Below, piece after piece: positions 18,758 to 27,696 of a stretch of DNA of 64,000 nt. A program made the translations under genes and the position numbers. The notes below the pieces were generated by a model. The model searched no databases and was not told the DNA's origin. It saw only the letters and a program-made list of their open reading frames with translations. The DNA is from Enterococcus sp. BWR-S5 (GTDB lineage: Bacteria > Bacillota > Bacilli > Lactobacillales > Enterococcaceae): assembly GCF_016745255.1 (NCBI RefSeq), contig NZ_JADOEQ010000001.1:124001-188000 (forward strand), read 5' to 3'. How positions within the stretch are numbered: the stretch's first letter is position 1; every line of letters starts with the position of its first letter.

Positions 18758-18800
18758 AAAAAGAGGAGCCTTCCGCCATCCCCGGAAGGTTCCTCTTTTT
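18757..18800. terminator. Bidirectional terminator between folT and the ABC exporter
   Basis: AAAAAGAGGAGCCTTCC pairs with GGAAGGTTCCTCTTTTT (one wobble). A and T tracts on both sides serve both strands. Confidence 0.9.
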
Positions 18801-18808
18801 GTACAGCG

Positions 18809-20581
18809 TTATTGTTTTTTTGCTGTCTGCTGTTCAAACTGGGCTTCGTAAAGCGCTCGATAATACCCGTTTGGTACCGCAAGTAATGAATGATGATCGC
18901 CAATTTCGACAATTTTTCCCTGTTCCATGACTAGGATTTTGTCGGCATTCTTGATGGTGGATAAACGGTGGGCAATAACAAAGCTGGTTCGGCCTTTCAT
19001 GATTTCCAAAAAGGCGGATTGGATATGCTTTTCAGTCAGAGTATCTACCGAACTTGTTGCCTCGTCAAGAATCAACATTGGCGGATTACTAATCATCGTT
19101 CGCGCAATCGTCAAGAGCTGTCGCTGACCTTCGGAAATTTTAATTCCATGGCTGCCGATTTCTGTATCCAGCCCTTGTGGCAGCCGCTGAATGAATTCAG
19201 CAGTATGGGTTTTCTGCAGTGCATGTCGAATAGTATCGTCTGTTGCTTCACTATTTCCATAGGTCAAGTTATCGCGAATCGTGCCATCAAAGAGCCAAGT
19301 ATCCTGCAACACCATACCGAAGCCTTTTCTTAAGCTGTCTCTGGTAATCCTGTTGATTGGCTGCTTGTCTACATAAATCATGCCTTTGTCTACATCGTAA
19401 AAACGCATCAGCAAATTGACGAGAGTTGATTTGCCTGCCCCGGTCTTCCCGACGATTGCAATCGTTTCTCCGGCATTGACCTCTAATGTAAAATCCTCAA
19501 TTAATGGCCGTGTCGGTGTGTATGAGAATGAAACATGGTCAAAGGTCACTTCTCCGGAAATGTTGGTAAGTGTTAACGCCTGTTTGTCATCTGGTGTTTC
19601 CGGTTGCTGTTCAAGAATCTCAAAGGTTCGTTCAATCCCAGCTAAAGCAGTTTGAATCTGAGTAATCATTCCTGACAGCTCAATGAAGGGCTTAGTAAAC
19701 TGAGTGGAATAAATGGTAAAGCTGGAAATTACTCCAACAGTTACCGCAGTGCTGCCATTCAGGATAAGCAGTCCGCCAACCAAGCCAATCGCAACATAGG
19801 AAAGGTGATCGATGAAGCGAGACAGTGGATTTGTCAGAGAAGAAGAAAACTGGGCCTTCTGTCCTTGAACATACAAATCCTGATTCATTGCTCCAAACTG
19901 CTGCTCCATTATTTGTTCCCGCTGAAAGGCCTTAACAATTTTCTGGTTGCCAATCATTTCTGAAACAAAGCCGGAGATGGTACCGACGATTTTTTGTTGT
20001 GCGGCAAAGTTCTTTTGAGAGGCAGTAGCCACTAGCCAATTGACCAGGAAAATAATCGGTGTTGTGACAAGTACAACCAGAGTCAGGATAAAGCTAAGTC
20101 GTACCATAAAGATAAAAGCAATAATGACAACTGCGGCACCTGAAAACAGTTGATTGAAAACAACCGTTCCGGCACTGGATATGTTGTCCATATCATTTGT
20201 AAAGCGACTGATAATATCGCCATGCGCATGCCGATCATAGTAATTTAAGGGCAATTGATTCAGTTTGGCAAAGGTGTCTTTTCGCAGTTCTGCGACAGAA
20301 AGATAGGAAAGTCTGTTTCCCAGTAGTTGGATTAGCCATTGGCTGATGACTGTAACTACTAGAATTCCTCCGAGTAGAGCAAGGATTGTATAAAGCTTGG
20401 AAAAGTCGACCTGAGAAGAGCCAACCATTGTATCAACCGCTTGTCCGACCGCATAGGTCATCCAGACTGTCGCCAGCCCACTAACAATTCCCAATATAAG
20501 AGAGAGAATCAGCTCTAATCGATAATGGAGTAGGTATGGAAGAAACTTATTAAATGAACGAGTACTTGTTTTATTCATCAT
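18809..20581 (-). CDS. Heterodimeric ABC exporter subunit, catalytic
   Basis: About 590 residues: six-helix exporter membrane domain (about 20-310) and ATPase domain (350-590). Walker A is GKTGAGKST, signature ISEGQRQ, Walker B LILDEATSS with the catalytic Glu, and H-loop VIAHRLS. It resembles EfrB/LmrD/YheH-type multidrug exporters. AGGAGG lies 9 bases before the ATG at 20581, which overlaps the end of the upstream subunit gene by 11 bases, so the two are made together. The intact Glu and His here complement the altered ones in the partner. Substrate unknown. Confidence 0.9.
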   Translation of the reverse strand: MMNKTSTRSFNKFLPYLLHYRLELILSLILGIVSGLATVWMTYAVGQAVDTMVGSSQVDFSKLYTILALLGGILVVTVISQWLIQLLGNRLSYLSVAELRKDTFAKLNQLPLNYYDRHAHGDIISRFTNDMDNISSAGTVVFNQLFSGAAVVIIAFIFMVRLSFILTLVVLVTTPIIFLVNWLVATASQKNFAAQQKIVGTISGFVSEMIGNQKIVKAFQREQIMEQQFGAMNQDLYVQGQKAQFSSSLTNPLSRFIDHLSYVAIGLVGGLLILNGSTAVTVGVISSFTIYSTQFTKPFIELSGMITQIQTALAGIERTFEILEQQPETPDDKQALTLTNISGEVTFDHVSFSYTPTRPLIEDFTLEVNAGETIAIVGKTGAGKSTLVNLLMRFYDVDKGMIYVDKQPINRITRDSLRKGFGMVLQDTWLFDGTIRDNLTYGNSEATDDTIRHALQKTHTAEFIQRLPQGLDTEIGSHGIKISEGQRQLLTIARTMISNPPMLILDEATSSVDTLTEKHIQSAFLEIMKGRTSFVIAHRLSTIKNADKILVMEQGKIVEIGDHHSLLAVPNGYYRALYEAQFEQQTAKKQ

Positions 20582-22307
20582 AATTGGCATCCTCCTGAGA
20601 TTGAACAATTTCTTGATAGTGTGGCGAAGACTGCATCAGCTGTTCATGTGTACCAAGACCAACGTTTTTACCTTCATCTAAGACCAATATTTGCTGAGCC
20701 TGCCGAATGGAGCTGATACGTTGTGAAATGACAATTAATGTCGTCTTTTCCAATCGTTCGTTTAGAGCAGTACGCAGCTTAAGGTCTGTCTGATAATCAA
20801 GTGCACTAAGAGAATCATCTAAGACAAGAATGCTCGGTTTTCCAATTAGCGCACGTGCAATTGTCAGCCGTTGCTTCTGGCCGCCGGAAAAGTTTTTCCC
20901 GCCTTCATAAATTGGGGTATCCAATCCTTGTTCCAGCTGTTCAACAAAATCCTTACACTGAGCAATGTCCAATGCCTCCCAACATGCTTCATCATCTGCA
21001 TCGTTTACTCCCCATTGAAGGTTTTCACGAATCGTACCGGAAAAAAGAACCGCTGTTTGGGGAACCATAGCAATCTTTCGACGCAGTTGATCCAGCGACC
21101 AGTTACGAACATCTACTCCATCAACTGTTACCGTTCCTTCGGAAACGTCGTAAAAACGAGGAATCAATTGTGTCAAGGTACTTTTCCCACTGCCAGTAGC
21201 ACCGGTAATACCAAGCATGCTGCCTTTAGGAAGCTGTAGGCTGATATTTTTTAGGGCAAGCCCTGCATCCGCTTGATAGCGGAAGGAGACATTTTCAAAG
21301 ACAACTTCTGTATCCTCGTTTTCTCTAGGTGATACAGAGACAGTGTGCTCCTTAGTAGTAATGCTAGGTGTAACGGCAAAAACCTCATTGACTCGGGATG
21401 CAGAAGCAGAGGCACGAGTGAAAATCAGAACAAGATTTGACACAACGATTAGGGCCAGCAGCATTTGATTCATGTAGTTGATTAACGCCAGCACCTCGCC
21501 TTGTTGTAATGTGCCGATTGAGACCTTCCAGCCGCTGATATAAAGCAAGAAGATAATACCTGCATTCATAATTAAGGTTGTTGCAGGAGTCAGAAAAGCA
21601 GAAATTTTGGAGACACGCAAGTAAATATCTGCTAGATCGTCGGTTGTTTGATTGACCTGCTTCATTTCTGTTTCTTTTCTGGCGAAGGCTCGAATGACAC
21701 GAACTCCGCTAAGGTTTTGATTCAGCTGAAGATTCAGCTTATCAATCATTGCCTGTATTCGCTTATACAGTGGTACAGTGATGCGAATGATGAGAAATAG
21801 AATAAGACAGAAAACGGGTAATAGGAGCAAGAAAAGTAATCCCGCCTGTGCGTCAATATAAAAGGCCATGACCACCGAACCAATGCTTAAGAATGGTGCA
21901 CGAATCACTAAACGTATCAGCATGGCCAGCGCCAGCTGCAGCTGATTGATATCGTTTGTTGTTCGAGTAATCAAGGTATCTGTACCGAAGTCGTTCAGTT
22001 CTGCATGAGAGAGTGTGTTAATTTTGCGAATCAACTGGTCACGAAGCTCAGTACCAAAGCCCTGTGAAGCGATGGATGAATAATACTGACAAATCATTAC
22101 GCAGACTAAGCCTATCACAGACATAAGAACCATCAGCCCTGCCATTTTCAAGACATATCCACTATCGTCGGCTTGAATGCCATTATCCACCAAACGAGCC
22201 ATCATCAAAGGAAGAACCAGTTCAAAACAAGCCTCAAGGAACTTGAAAAACGGCCCGAGAATAATTTGTTTTTTGTATTTTTTAGCGTAAATTAATAATT
22301 GAAACAT
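20571..22307 (-). CDS. Heterodimeric ABC exporter subunit, degenerate ATPase site
   Basis: 578 residues from the ATG at 22307, which has AAGGAGG upstream; a longer reading to 22343 has no ribosome site. The membrane domain covers about 10-300 and the ATPase 330-570. Walker A GATGSGKST and signature FSGGQKQ are normal, but Walker B ends LVLDDSLS, with Asp in place of the catalytic Glu, and the H-loop has Gln (VISQRIS). This is typical of one half of asymmetric exporters (EfrA/LmrC/BmrC type). It is the first gene of the pair. Likely role: efflux of drugs or lipids. Confidence 0.9.
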   Translation of the reverse strand: MFQLLIYAKKYKKQIILGPFFKFLEACFELVLPLMMARLVDNGIQADDSGYVLKMAGLMVLMSVIGLVCVMICQYYSSIASQGFGTELRDQLIRKINTLSHAELNDFGTDTLITRTTNDINQLQLALAMLIRLVIRAPFLSIGSVVMAFYIDAQAGLLFLLLLPVFCLILFLIIRITVPLYKRIQAMIDKLNLQLNQNLSGVRVIRAFARKETEMKQVNQTTDDLADIYLRVSKISAFLTPATTLIMNAGIIFLLYISGWKVSIGTLQQGEVLALINYMNQMLLALIVVSNLVLIFTRASASASRVNEVFAVTPSITTKEHTVSVSPRENEDTEVVFENVSFRYQADAGLALKNISLQLPKGSMLGITGATGSGKSTLTQLIPRFYDVSEGTVTVDGVDVRNWSLDQLRRKIAMVPQTAVLFSGTIRENLQWGVNDADDEACWEALDIAQCKDFVEQLEQGLDTPIYEGGKNFSGGQKQRLTIARALIGKPSILVLDDSLSALDYQTDLKLRTALNERLEKTTLIVISQRISSIRQAQQILVLDEGKNVGLGTHEQLMQSSPHYQEIVQSQEDANYDE

Positions 22308-22488
22308 CTTTTTCCTCCTTCTATCTGTTCCATTGTATCTCAATTACTTCTGCAATTAAAGATGCTCGCTTTTCTTGTTACTTATTTGCTACAATGAATA
22401 GAAGCTGCAGGTATTCAGGTTTAATAGATTAACTTAAACGAGTGCTATGGTTGTGGATAGTTATCTGATAAGAAGGGAATGTGATAAT

Positions 22489-23328
22489 GTGGATCAATGG
22501 TCGGAACTTATTTTATTATTTTTTATTTATTCGTTTATTGGCTGGGTGTGGGAAACAATCTATTGTTCACTCAAAGCTGGAAGATTTGTGTATCGGGGCT
22601 TCTTAACAGGTCCTTACTGTCCCATTTACGGGTTTGGTATATTAGGAGTTCTTTATTTTCTTGAACCGCTCAAAAATAATTTGGTGCTCTTGTATTTTGC
22701 TTCTGCTGTGCTTGTCAGTGTGTTGGAGTATCTAACTAGTTATGCACTGGAAAAAATGTTCCATGCTTCCTGGTGGGATTACAAGGATGTACCGTTAAAT
22801 TTGAACGGGCGGATTGCTTTGCCGATTTCGGCATTTTGGGGGATCGCCTGTGTGTTGATTGTCAAGGTCATCCATCCCCGTATCCAGATTGTATCAGACT
22901 ACCTAGTGGCTCAATTCCATTGGGTGCTGCCAGCGCTGTTCTCAGTTATATTAGTAGCAGATTTGATTTATACAGTAACCAACATGCAGGCCTTCCGTCG
23001 AATGACAAAGGAAGTCAACGACCTTTTGGAAACAAGAACCCGAGAGCTGTCAGAGAATGTTGCTGAAAGAAGTGAAGCACTGAAAGCTGAATGGGAAGAA
23101 TGGAAGCAAACCTTGGAACAGGAAGTTGGGGAGCGGACAGCCAAGCAGCAAGCTTTTCTGGATGAATTGAAGGAAAACAGCGCAGTAAGCCAACGTCTGC
23201 AGCGCTTGAATTTTAGTCAACGTCGTTGGATTAAAAACTATCCTAAGCTCTCATTGAGAGATTTGGAAAATCCGGAGAGTGTAAAACGTTTAGTGACTTC
23301 ATTTAGAGAAAGAAGAAAGAAAATGTAA
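22489..23328 (+). CDS. Putative ABC-transporter permease-like membrane protein (CmpB family)
   Basis: About 279 residues. The N-terminal half has five to six membrane segments and the pattern FIYSFIGWVWETIYCSLKAGRF, GPYCPIYGFG, WWDYKDVPLNLNGRIALP seen in the PF06541 family, named ABC-transporter type IV though its transport role is unproven. The C-terminal 100 residues are charged and helical (coiled-coil-like). I prefer GTG at 22489, with AAGGGA about 10 bases upstream and an N-terminus typical of the family; ATG at 22447 would add 14 residues. An extended -10 TGCTACAAT lies at 22387-22395. Function unknown. Confidence 0.75.
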   Translation: MDQWSELILLFFIYSFIGWVWETIYCSLKAGRFVYRGFLTGPYCPIYGFGILGVLYFLEPLKNNLVLLYFASAVLVSVLEYLTSYALEKMFHASWWDYKDVPLNLNGRIALPISAFWGIACVLIVKVIHPRIQIVSDYLVAQFHWVLPALFSVILVADLIYTVTNMQAFRRMTKEVNDLLETRTRELSENVAERSEALKAEWEEWKQTLEQEVGERTAKQQAFLDELKENSAVSQRLQRLNFSQRRWIKNYPKLSLRDLENPESVKRLVTSFRERRKKM

Positions 23329-23551
23329 CAGATAAAGAACTGTGTTTTATTAAGGGAAAGACGCTGATTGGCTGAATAACTTCTTCCTATATGAATTGGA
23401 TTTGTTTCAAATAGATACAGATGAATATTACAGAAATTCTTAAGTTTTCTTTAAAATGTAATAATTTGTAACGTGACTGAAACAATATAAACTCTTAAGA
23501 TTAGTATAATAAATAAAGTTAGGATTTATTATAGGAAAGGTGTTGGATTCA

Positions 23552-24649
23552 GTGGGAATTAAAAAGCTGATGCCCGTATTATCGGCAATCATCTTATTAA
23601 ATCTGGCCTTCCCTTCTGTTATTGCGTGTGCAGAGTCACTAGATTCTTTGGAAAATGAAGAACAACAAGCGACAGAGTTGGGACAAATTCTTAATCAAAA
23701 TATCGATACAGCATTGACTGAAGTAAATGAGAAATATGCTGAAATTGCAAAGTTAAAAGAAGATATTGCCAGTGCAGAAGAGACAATCGAAAGCTCTGAA
23801 GCAGAGATTATTGTAACAGAGGAAAATATCGATCGTCGTAAGGATGCCATTGGTGATCGAATGAAGACGATTCAGTTAAATGGAGAAACTCGTACATGGC
23901 AGGTTCTGCTTGAAGCGGAAAGTCTTTCAGACTTCTTCAACAGAGCATATGCAATGACTGTTCTGCAAAATGCTGAGAACGAAAAGATTGAAAGTTTGGC
24001 TGCGGAGAAGGAAAAACTGAGCGAGCTTCAGGAAACCGTTAAGACAAAGCAGGCAGAGCTTCAAGTAAACCAAGAGAAGCTTCAGGAAGAAGCACAATCT
24101 ATGGATATTGAAGTAGCAGCTTTGAAACAGGAGCTGGCGAGCAACGATGAAACATTGCAGCTGATTACGAATAAAAAAATCGCTGAACAAACCCGTTTAG
24201 ATGAAGAGGCGAAGGCAGCTGAGGCAGCAAAAGCTGCTGAGCAGGAACGTTTAAGTGCGGAAGCAGCGGCAACAGAAGCTGATTCTGCTGCTGAAGAAGC
24301 TCAAACGCCTGAATCTTCTACAGAGCCTTCTAATCCAGGAAATGCCGGTGGCAGTGCTGAGGGTGGACAGGTAATGTATATGGAATCAACTGCTTATTCA
24401 TTTAATGAGCCAGGTTCCGGTTATATTACAGCGATTGGCATCGATTTACGTGTTCAAAGTAACGTGATTGCTGTTGATCCAAGTGTTATCCCACTTGGTA
24501 AGCTGGTAGAGGTAGAAGGATACGGATTTGCAGTAGCCGGTGATACCGGTGGTGCAATCAAAGGACACATCATTGACGTTCACTTCAATTCTGTTGAACA
24601 ATGTCGTCAATGGGGACGTCGTCACAACGTAAGAGTTGTGGTTCAATAA
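23552..24649 (+). CDS. Secreted PcsB-like coiled-coil protein with 3D domain
   Basis: About 365 residues: signal peptide (first about 27 residues, ending near VIACAE), long coiled coil (about 35-230) with Glu/Lys/Ala repeats, an Ala/Glu-rich linker, and a C-terminal 3D domain (about 275-365) with three Asp motifs (IDLRVQ, AGDTGGAIKG, IIDVHF). The family acts on peptidoglycan, often as a lytic transglycosylase, outside the cell. I choose GTG at 23552, about 11 bases after GGAAAGG; GTG at 23540 overlaps it. TGTAAT-N4-TGTAAC at 23457-23472 is one base short of the WalR box, the usual regulator of such genes. Confidence 0.85.
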   Translation: MGIKKLMPVLSAIILLNLAFPSVIACAESLDSLENEEQQATELGQILNQNIDTALTEVNEKYAEIAKLKEDIASAEETIESSEAEIIVTEENIDRRKDAIGDRMKTIQLNGETRTWQVLLEAESLSDFFNRAYAMTVLQNAENEKIESLAAEKEKLSELQETVKTKQAELQVNQEKLQEEAQSMDIEVAALKQELASNDETLQLITNKKIAEQTRLDEEAKAAEAAKAAEQERLSAEAAATEADSAAEEAQTPESSTEPSNPGNAGGSAEGGQVMYMESTAYSFNEPGSGYITAIGIDLRVQSNVIAVDPSVIPLGKLVEVEGYGFAVAGDTGGAIKGHIIDVHFNSVEQCRQWGRRHNVRVVVQ

Positions 24650-24657
24650 GAAAAAGT

Positions 24658-24690
24658 CGAGACAGAGTGAACTCTGTCTCGTTTTTTTTT
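24658..24690 (+). terminator. Terminator of the 3D-domain gene
   Basis: CGAGACAGAG pairs with CTCTGTCTCG, then nine T. Confidence 0.92.
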
Positions 24691-24772
24691 GCTTGACTAT
24701 AAAGGAATTATAGAAATTTTATGTCTGTGAATTCAGAGATATCGAGGGTTAGGAAGGAAATCGTTAGGCTGC

Positions 24773-24803
24773 TGTCTAGCTTCACGAGCTCGTTCAGCTT
24801 TTC
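24773..24803 (+). repeat. Dispersed repeat, copy 1
   Basis: TGTCTAGC followed by TTCACGAGCTCGTTCAGC and TTTTC. The centre ACGAGCTCGT is a perfect palindrome. Related copies lie at 35525-35669, 40057, 43035 and 44331. Confidence 0.6.
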
Positions 24804-24886
24804 TTATTTTTATCAAAAAAATATATTTCAAGAATTGGTCTCTTGGCTTAGAATAGAAGAAAGACAAATAATGGAGCGCAGAATAT

Positions 24887-25093
24887 ATGATTATTGGAAT
24901 AGAAGTAATGTTTTTACTCATTGGTGTAACTTATGGAGGAAATTTCCTTCTTTATCGCTTTTTTAAAAGAAAGCAAGAGATACAAGGGATGGAAAAACTA
25001 GCCATCCTATTTGGCATCAATATGCTGATTTTATTATTAGACAGCGCGCTGATTGTATTGGCTGTTTTGATCGAGAAAGGCGCTGTAAGCTGA
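24887..25093 (+). CDS. Small two-helix membrane protein
   Basis: A 68-residue protein with two hydrophobic segments (about 3-22 and 38-62) joined by a basic loop with RFFKRKQEIQ. ATG with GGAG upstream. It lies 21 bases before the MerR regulator gene and probably shares its transcript. I do not recognise a family and no function can be given. Confidence 0.6.
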   Translation: MIIGIEVMFLLIGVTYGGNFLLYRFFKRKQEIQGMEKLAILFGINMLILLLDSALIVLAVLIEKGAVS

Positions 25094-25114
25094 AAAATTA
25101 TTGGAGTTGAGAAG

Positions 25115-25942
25115 ATGTTTAAAATAGGAGAGTTTTCAAAATTATCTCAAGTATCGGTTCGAATGCTCCGTTACTATGACGAACAAGGGTTGCTGCCGCC
25201 GGCAAAGGTCGACCAGGAGAGCGGCTATCGCTTTTATCATGTCAGTCAGCTTTCGACCTTACAAAAAATTGTTCTATTAAAGAATCTCAAATTCTCAACT
25301 GCTGAAATTAAAGCATTGATTGCTGATAATTTAACTGATGAGTATTTTCAGCAGCAATTGAGAAAGAAGTATCAACAGATTGAGGCAACGATTCTTGAAG
25401 AACAGAGGCGTCTATTGCAGTTGGCAAAGACAATCGAACAAATTGAAGAGCCTGAAGAGCAAAATCTGCATGTCATTTTTCGGGCATTGCCAAGTGAAGC
25501 GGTTGTCAGCCTTCGTAAGATTATCCCCAGTTATTATCATGAAGGTGAGCTATGGCAGGAGTTTGGTAAGCTTTTAGAGGCAGAGCAGCTGGATTATCTC
25601 AAACAGACACCAGACAACTTTACTGTTTTTCATGATGAGTGCTATCAGGAGGAGGGCGTAGATATCGAAATCTGCTTGAAGGTCAAGCAAATTTTGCCGG
25701 TCAAAGAACCGTTAACTTGTTACCAAGCAGAACGAATCCCTTTGGTTGCGTCCATTTTTGTTATAGGTTCCTATGACAATATCAAAGGAGCGTATCATTA
25801 TTTTGCTGATTGGCTGGCAGAGAATGAAGAGTATGAAATGCTGAAGCTGTCTCGTCAGGTTAGCCATCGTGGCCCGGATACAGAGACTGATCCGAGGAAC
25901 TACCTGACGGAGATCCAAATACCTATCACAAAAATTTCTTGA
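25115..25942 (+). CDS. MerR-family regulator with GyrI-like effector domain
   Basis: This 275-residue protein has an N-terminal MerR winged helix (FKIGEFSKLSQVSVRMLRYY, residues 2-21, then GYRFYHVSQL), a dimerising coiled coil (about 80-115), and a GyrI/BmrR-like ligand-binding C-terminus (about 120-275). That layout is BmrR/BltR/Mta-like: a drug-binding activator that twists a promoter with an over-long spacer. Such a promoter lies across its own stop codon and drives the next gene. ATG has GGAG upstream at 25104. Confidence 0.9.
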   Translation: MFKIGEFSKLSQVSVRMLRYYDEQGLLPPAKVDQESGYRFYHVSQLSTLQKIVLLKNLKFSTAEIKALIADNLTDEYFQQQLRKKYQQIEATILEEQRRLLQLAKTIEQIEEPEEQNLHVIFRALPSEAVVSLRKIIPSYYHEGELWQEFGKLLEAEQLDYLKQTPDNFTVFHDECYQEEGVDIEICLKVKQILPVKEPLTCYQAERIPLVASIFVIGSYDNIKGAYHYFADWLAENEEYEMLKLSRQVSHRGPDTETDPRNYLTEIQIPITKIS

Positions 25943-25969
25943 CTCTCACATAATGAGAGGGTCTATCCT
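25939..25969 (+). promoter_or_regulatory. MerR-type promoter with 19-bp spacer and dyad operator
   Basis: TTGACT (25939-25944), a 19-base spacer and TATCCT (25964-25969). The spacer holds the near-palindrome CTCACATAATGAGAG. Long spacer plus central dyad is the hallmark of MerR-activated promoters. The -35 overlaps the regulator stop codon. Confidence 0.75.
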
Positions 25970-25990
25970 GTAGCTACAGGAGGGATGAAC

Positions 25991-26470
25991 ATGGAACAAA
26001 CATTTACAGTACAGACGATTGGTACGATTGAAAACGACGAAAAGGGTGCTTACATTCAATTGCTGCCTAAGTTTATCGAAGGCTTGGAAGGACTAGAGGG
26101 CTTCAGTCACTTGAAAGTTATTTATTGGCTTGATGGGATGGACTTACCGGAGATGAGAGATATTTTACAGGTAGCCAGTCCTTACAAGAAAGCACCTGAC
26201 GTATTAGGTATTTTTGCTACACGAGCACCTGTCCGACCCAATCTTTTGGCACTTTCAACGGTAAGAATCATTGAAGCAGATTTGAAAAACGGTAGAATTC
26301 ATGTAGATGCTATCGATGCGGAGCATGGCAGTCCCTTGTTGGATATAAAGCCATATACGCCTAGTGAAGATCGCGTGGAAAATCCGGAGGTGCCTTACTG
26401 GAGTGAGCATTGGCCCAAAAACGTGGAGACATCCGCAGCATTTAATTGGTCCAAGGAGTTCAATTTCTGA
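25991..26470 (+). CDS. TrmO/TsaA-like SAM-dependent methyltransferase
   Basis: 159 residues, single TrmO domain. The motifs IGTIEND, LEGFSHLKVIYWLD, GIFATRAPVRPNLLALS and DIKPYTP match the family that methylates the t6A37 base of tRNA-Thr. E. coli TrmO has an extra C-terminal part, absent here, so the substrate may differ. I start at ATG 25991, six bases after AGGAGGG; ATG 25985 touches the ribosome site. The MerR-type promoter just upstream ties its expression to the preceding regulator, which is unusual for a tRNA-modifying enzyme. Confidence 0.8.
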   Translation: MEQTFTVQTIGTIENDEKGAYIQLLPKFIEGLEGLEGFSHLKVIYWLDGMDLPEMRDILQVASPYKKAPDVLGIFATRAPVRPNLLALSTVRIIEADLKNGRIHVDAIDAEHGSPLLDIKPYTPSEDRVENPEVPYWSEHWPKNVETSAAFNWSKEFNF

Positions 26471-26601
26471 TGATTGACCTGTCATCACCAAAAAATGAAT
26501 AGAGTGAATGCTGAAAAACATAGTAGTTGGTATCAGCAGTAGTTAAATAATGGAGATTCTTTAAAGAGTGATGAATACTTTTGGAGAATCTCCATTATTT
26601 C

Positions 26602-27360
26602 TTATTTCCAATACCCTAAATTTTTTGAGGACTCCATGGCAGCTTGCTTCAACAACGGGATTAGCTCGTTGATTTTTTTAGTTGTGAAACGTGTTGTCGC
26701 ACCAACCAACGAGATAGAGGCAACGACTGTTCCTGTATAATCACGGACAGGAACAGCAATGGATGAAACATTTTCTGTTAGCTCATTTTTACTATAGGCA
26801 ACGCCTGAAGAGCGAATTTGTGCCAGTTCTTCCTTGAGCTTAAACGGATTTGTAATAGTGTCTGCTGTGTAGGCGGTCAATTTGTTTTCAATAATCTTGT
26901 CCCAAAAAGAAGGCTCTTGATAGGCTAATAATAGTTTTCCCGAGCTGGTTGCATGGGCAGGATTACGACGACCTAAATGAGTTTTCATTTTTGTGTGGAT
27001 GGAGGACTCATCCTTTTGGATATATACAATCTCCATGCCATCAAGAATAGCGATATGTCCGCTTTCGTTGGTTCGAACAACCAATTGACTTAGGGCAGGA
27101 GCCAGTTCTTGTTGAATACGCATTGAGCTTAAGGTGATTCCGGCAAGACTCAGGATGGCTAATCCTAATACATATGCTTGACCGTCGCTGCTCTTTCGTA
27201 CAAAGCCTTCGCTTGCAAGAGTCGCTAGTGTTCTGCTGACGGTACTTTTTGATAACTTTGTCAAGGTGCTGATTTCTGTGACACGCAATTTACTTTTTTC
27301 GGTAGAGAAGCATTTTAAGATGATTAGAGCGTTTTTTACAGACTGAAGCTCTTGAGACAT
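26602..27360 (-). CDS. IclR-family regulator of the meta-cleavage block
   Basis: This 252-residue protein has an N-terminal winged helix (about 8-65: LRVTEISTLTKLSKSTVSRT) and a C-terminal IclR effector domain (about 80-250) with GHIAILDGMEIVYIQKDESS and HATSSGKLLLAY. IclR proteins bind small organic acids or aromatics and often control divergent catabolic genes. It lies head to head with the catechol pathway genes that start at 27697. Whether it represses or activates is not visible. GGAGG precedes its ATG. Confidence 0.9.
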   Translation of the reverse strand: MSQELQSVKNALIILKCFSTEKSKLRVTEISTLTKLSKSTVSRTLATLASEGFVRKSSDGQAYVLGLAILSLAGITLSSMRIQQELAPALSQLVVRTNESGHIAILDGMEIVYIQKDESSIHTKMKTHLGRRNPAHATSSGKLLLAYQEPSFWDKIIENKLTAYTADTITNPFKLKEELAQIRSSGVAYSKNELTENVSSIAVPVRDYTGTVVASISLVGATTRFTTKKINELIPLLKQAAMESSKNLGYWK

Positions 27361-27385
27361 GGTTTTAACCTCCTTGTTCCTGTAT

Positions 27386-27395
27386 GTGAAACACT
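27386..27395. promoter_or_regulatory. Possible IclR half-site
   Basis: GTGAAACACT here and its inverted copy AGTGTTTCAG at 27634-27643 (9 of 10 bases) lie near the two ends of the divergent intergenic region. Similar TGAAAC half-sites are known for IclR-family KdgR. Tentative. Confidence 0.3.
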
Positions 27396-27413
27396 ACTGC
27401 TGAAAAACATAAA

Positions 27414-27428
27414 ATGAAAGCGCTGTCT
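27414..27428. promoter_or_regulatory. CcpA cre site in the catabolic control region
   Basis: ATGAAAGCGCTGTCT fits WTGNAANCGNWNNCW at every position. It lies upstream of the catabolic promoter and just before the iclR gene, consistent with repression by preferred sugars. Confidence 0.7.
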
Positions 27429-27493
27429 ATAGTGGCATTATAACTGAAAAAAGAAAAAAATCAAGAAGTGTTGCATAGAGCGGGAAAGCAAGA

Positions 27494-27522
27494 TTGTTGT
27501 TTTATCTATGCGATTCTATAAT
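27494..27522 (+). promoter_or_regulatory. Promoter of the meta-cleavage block
   Basis: TTGTTG, 17 bases, consensus TATAAT. It leaves a leader of about 170 bases before the first gene. Confidence 0.55.
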
Positions 27523-27696
27523 GAAACAGAAGACAAGGACACTTGACTATGCAGCAAGGCAAGATAGCTGTTGACGTAGGAAAGTGAATGCAGCGAGAGA
27601 GAACAGGCTTTCAGGAAAATAATTTATCGAAGGAGTGTTTCAGTTCAGCTGTAGTATAGGTAATAGAAAAATACTGGCGAAAAAGGAGGCAATCAA

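Noticed and set aside
23457-23472. WalR box before the 3D-domain gene
   Set aside because: TGTAAT and TGTAAC are four bases apart, not the required five. Mentioned in the gene entry only.
24721-24886. Plus-strand ORF running through the repeat at 24773
   Set aside because: No ribosome site, and it overlaps the repeat and the start of the small membrane protein gene.
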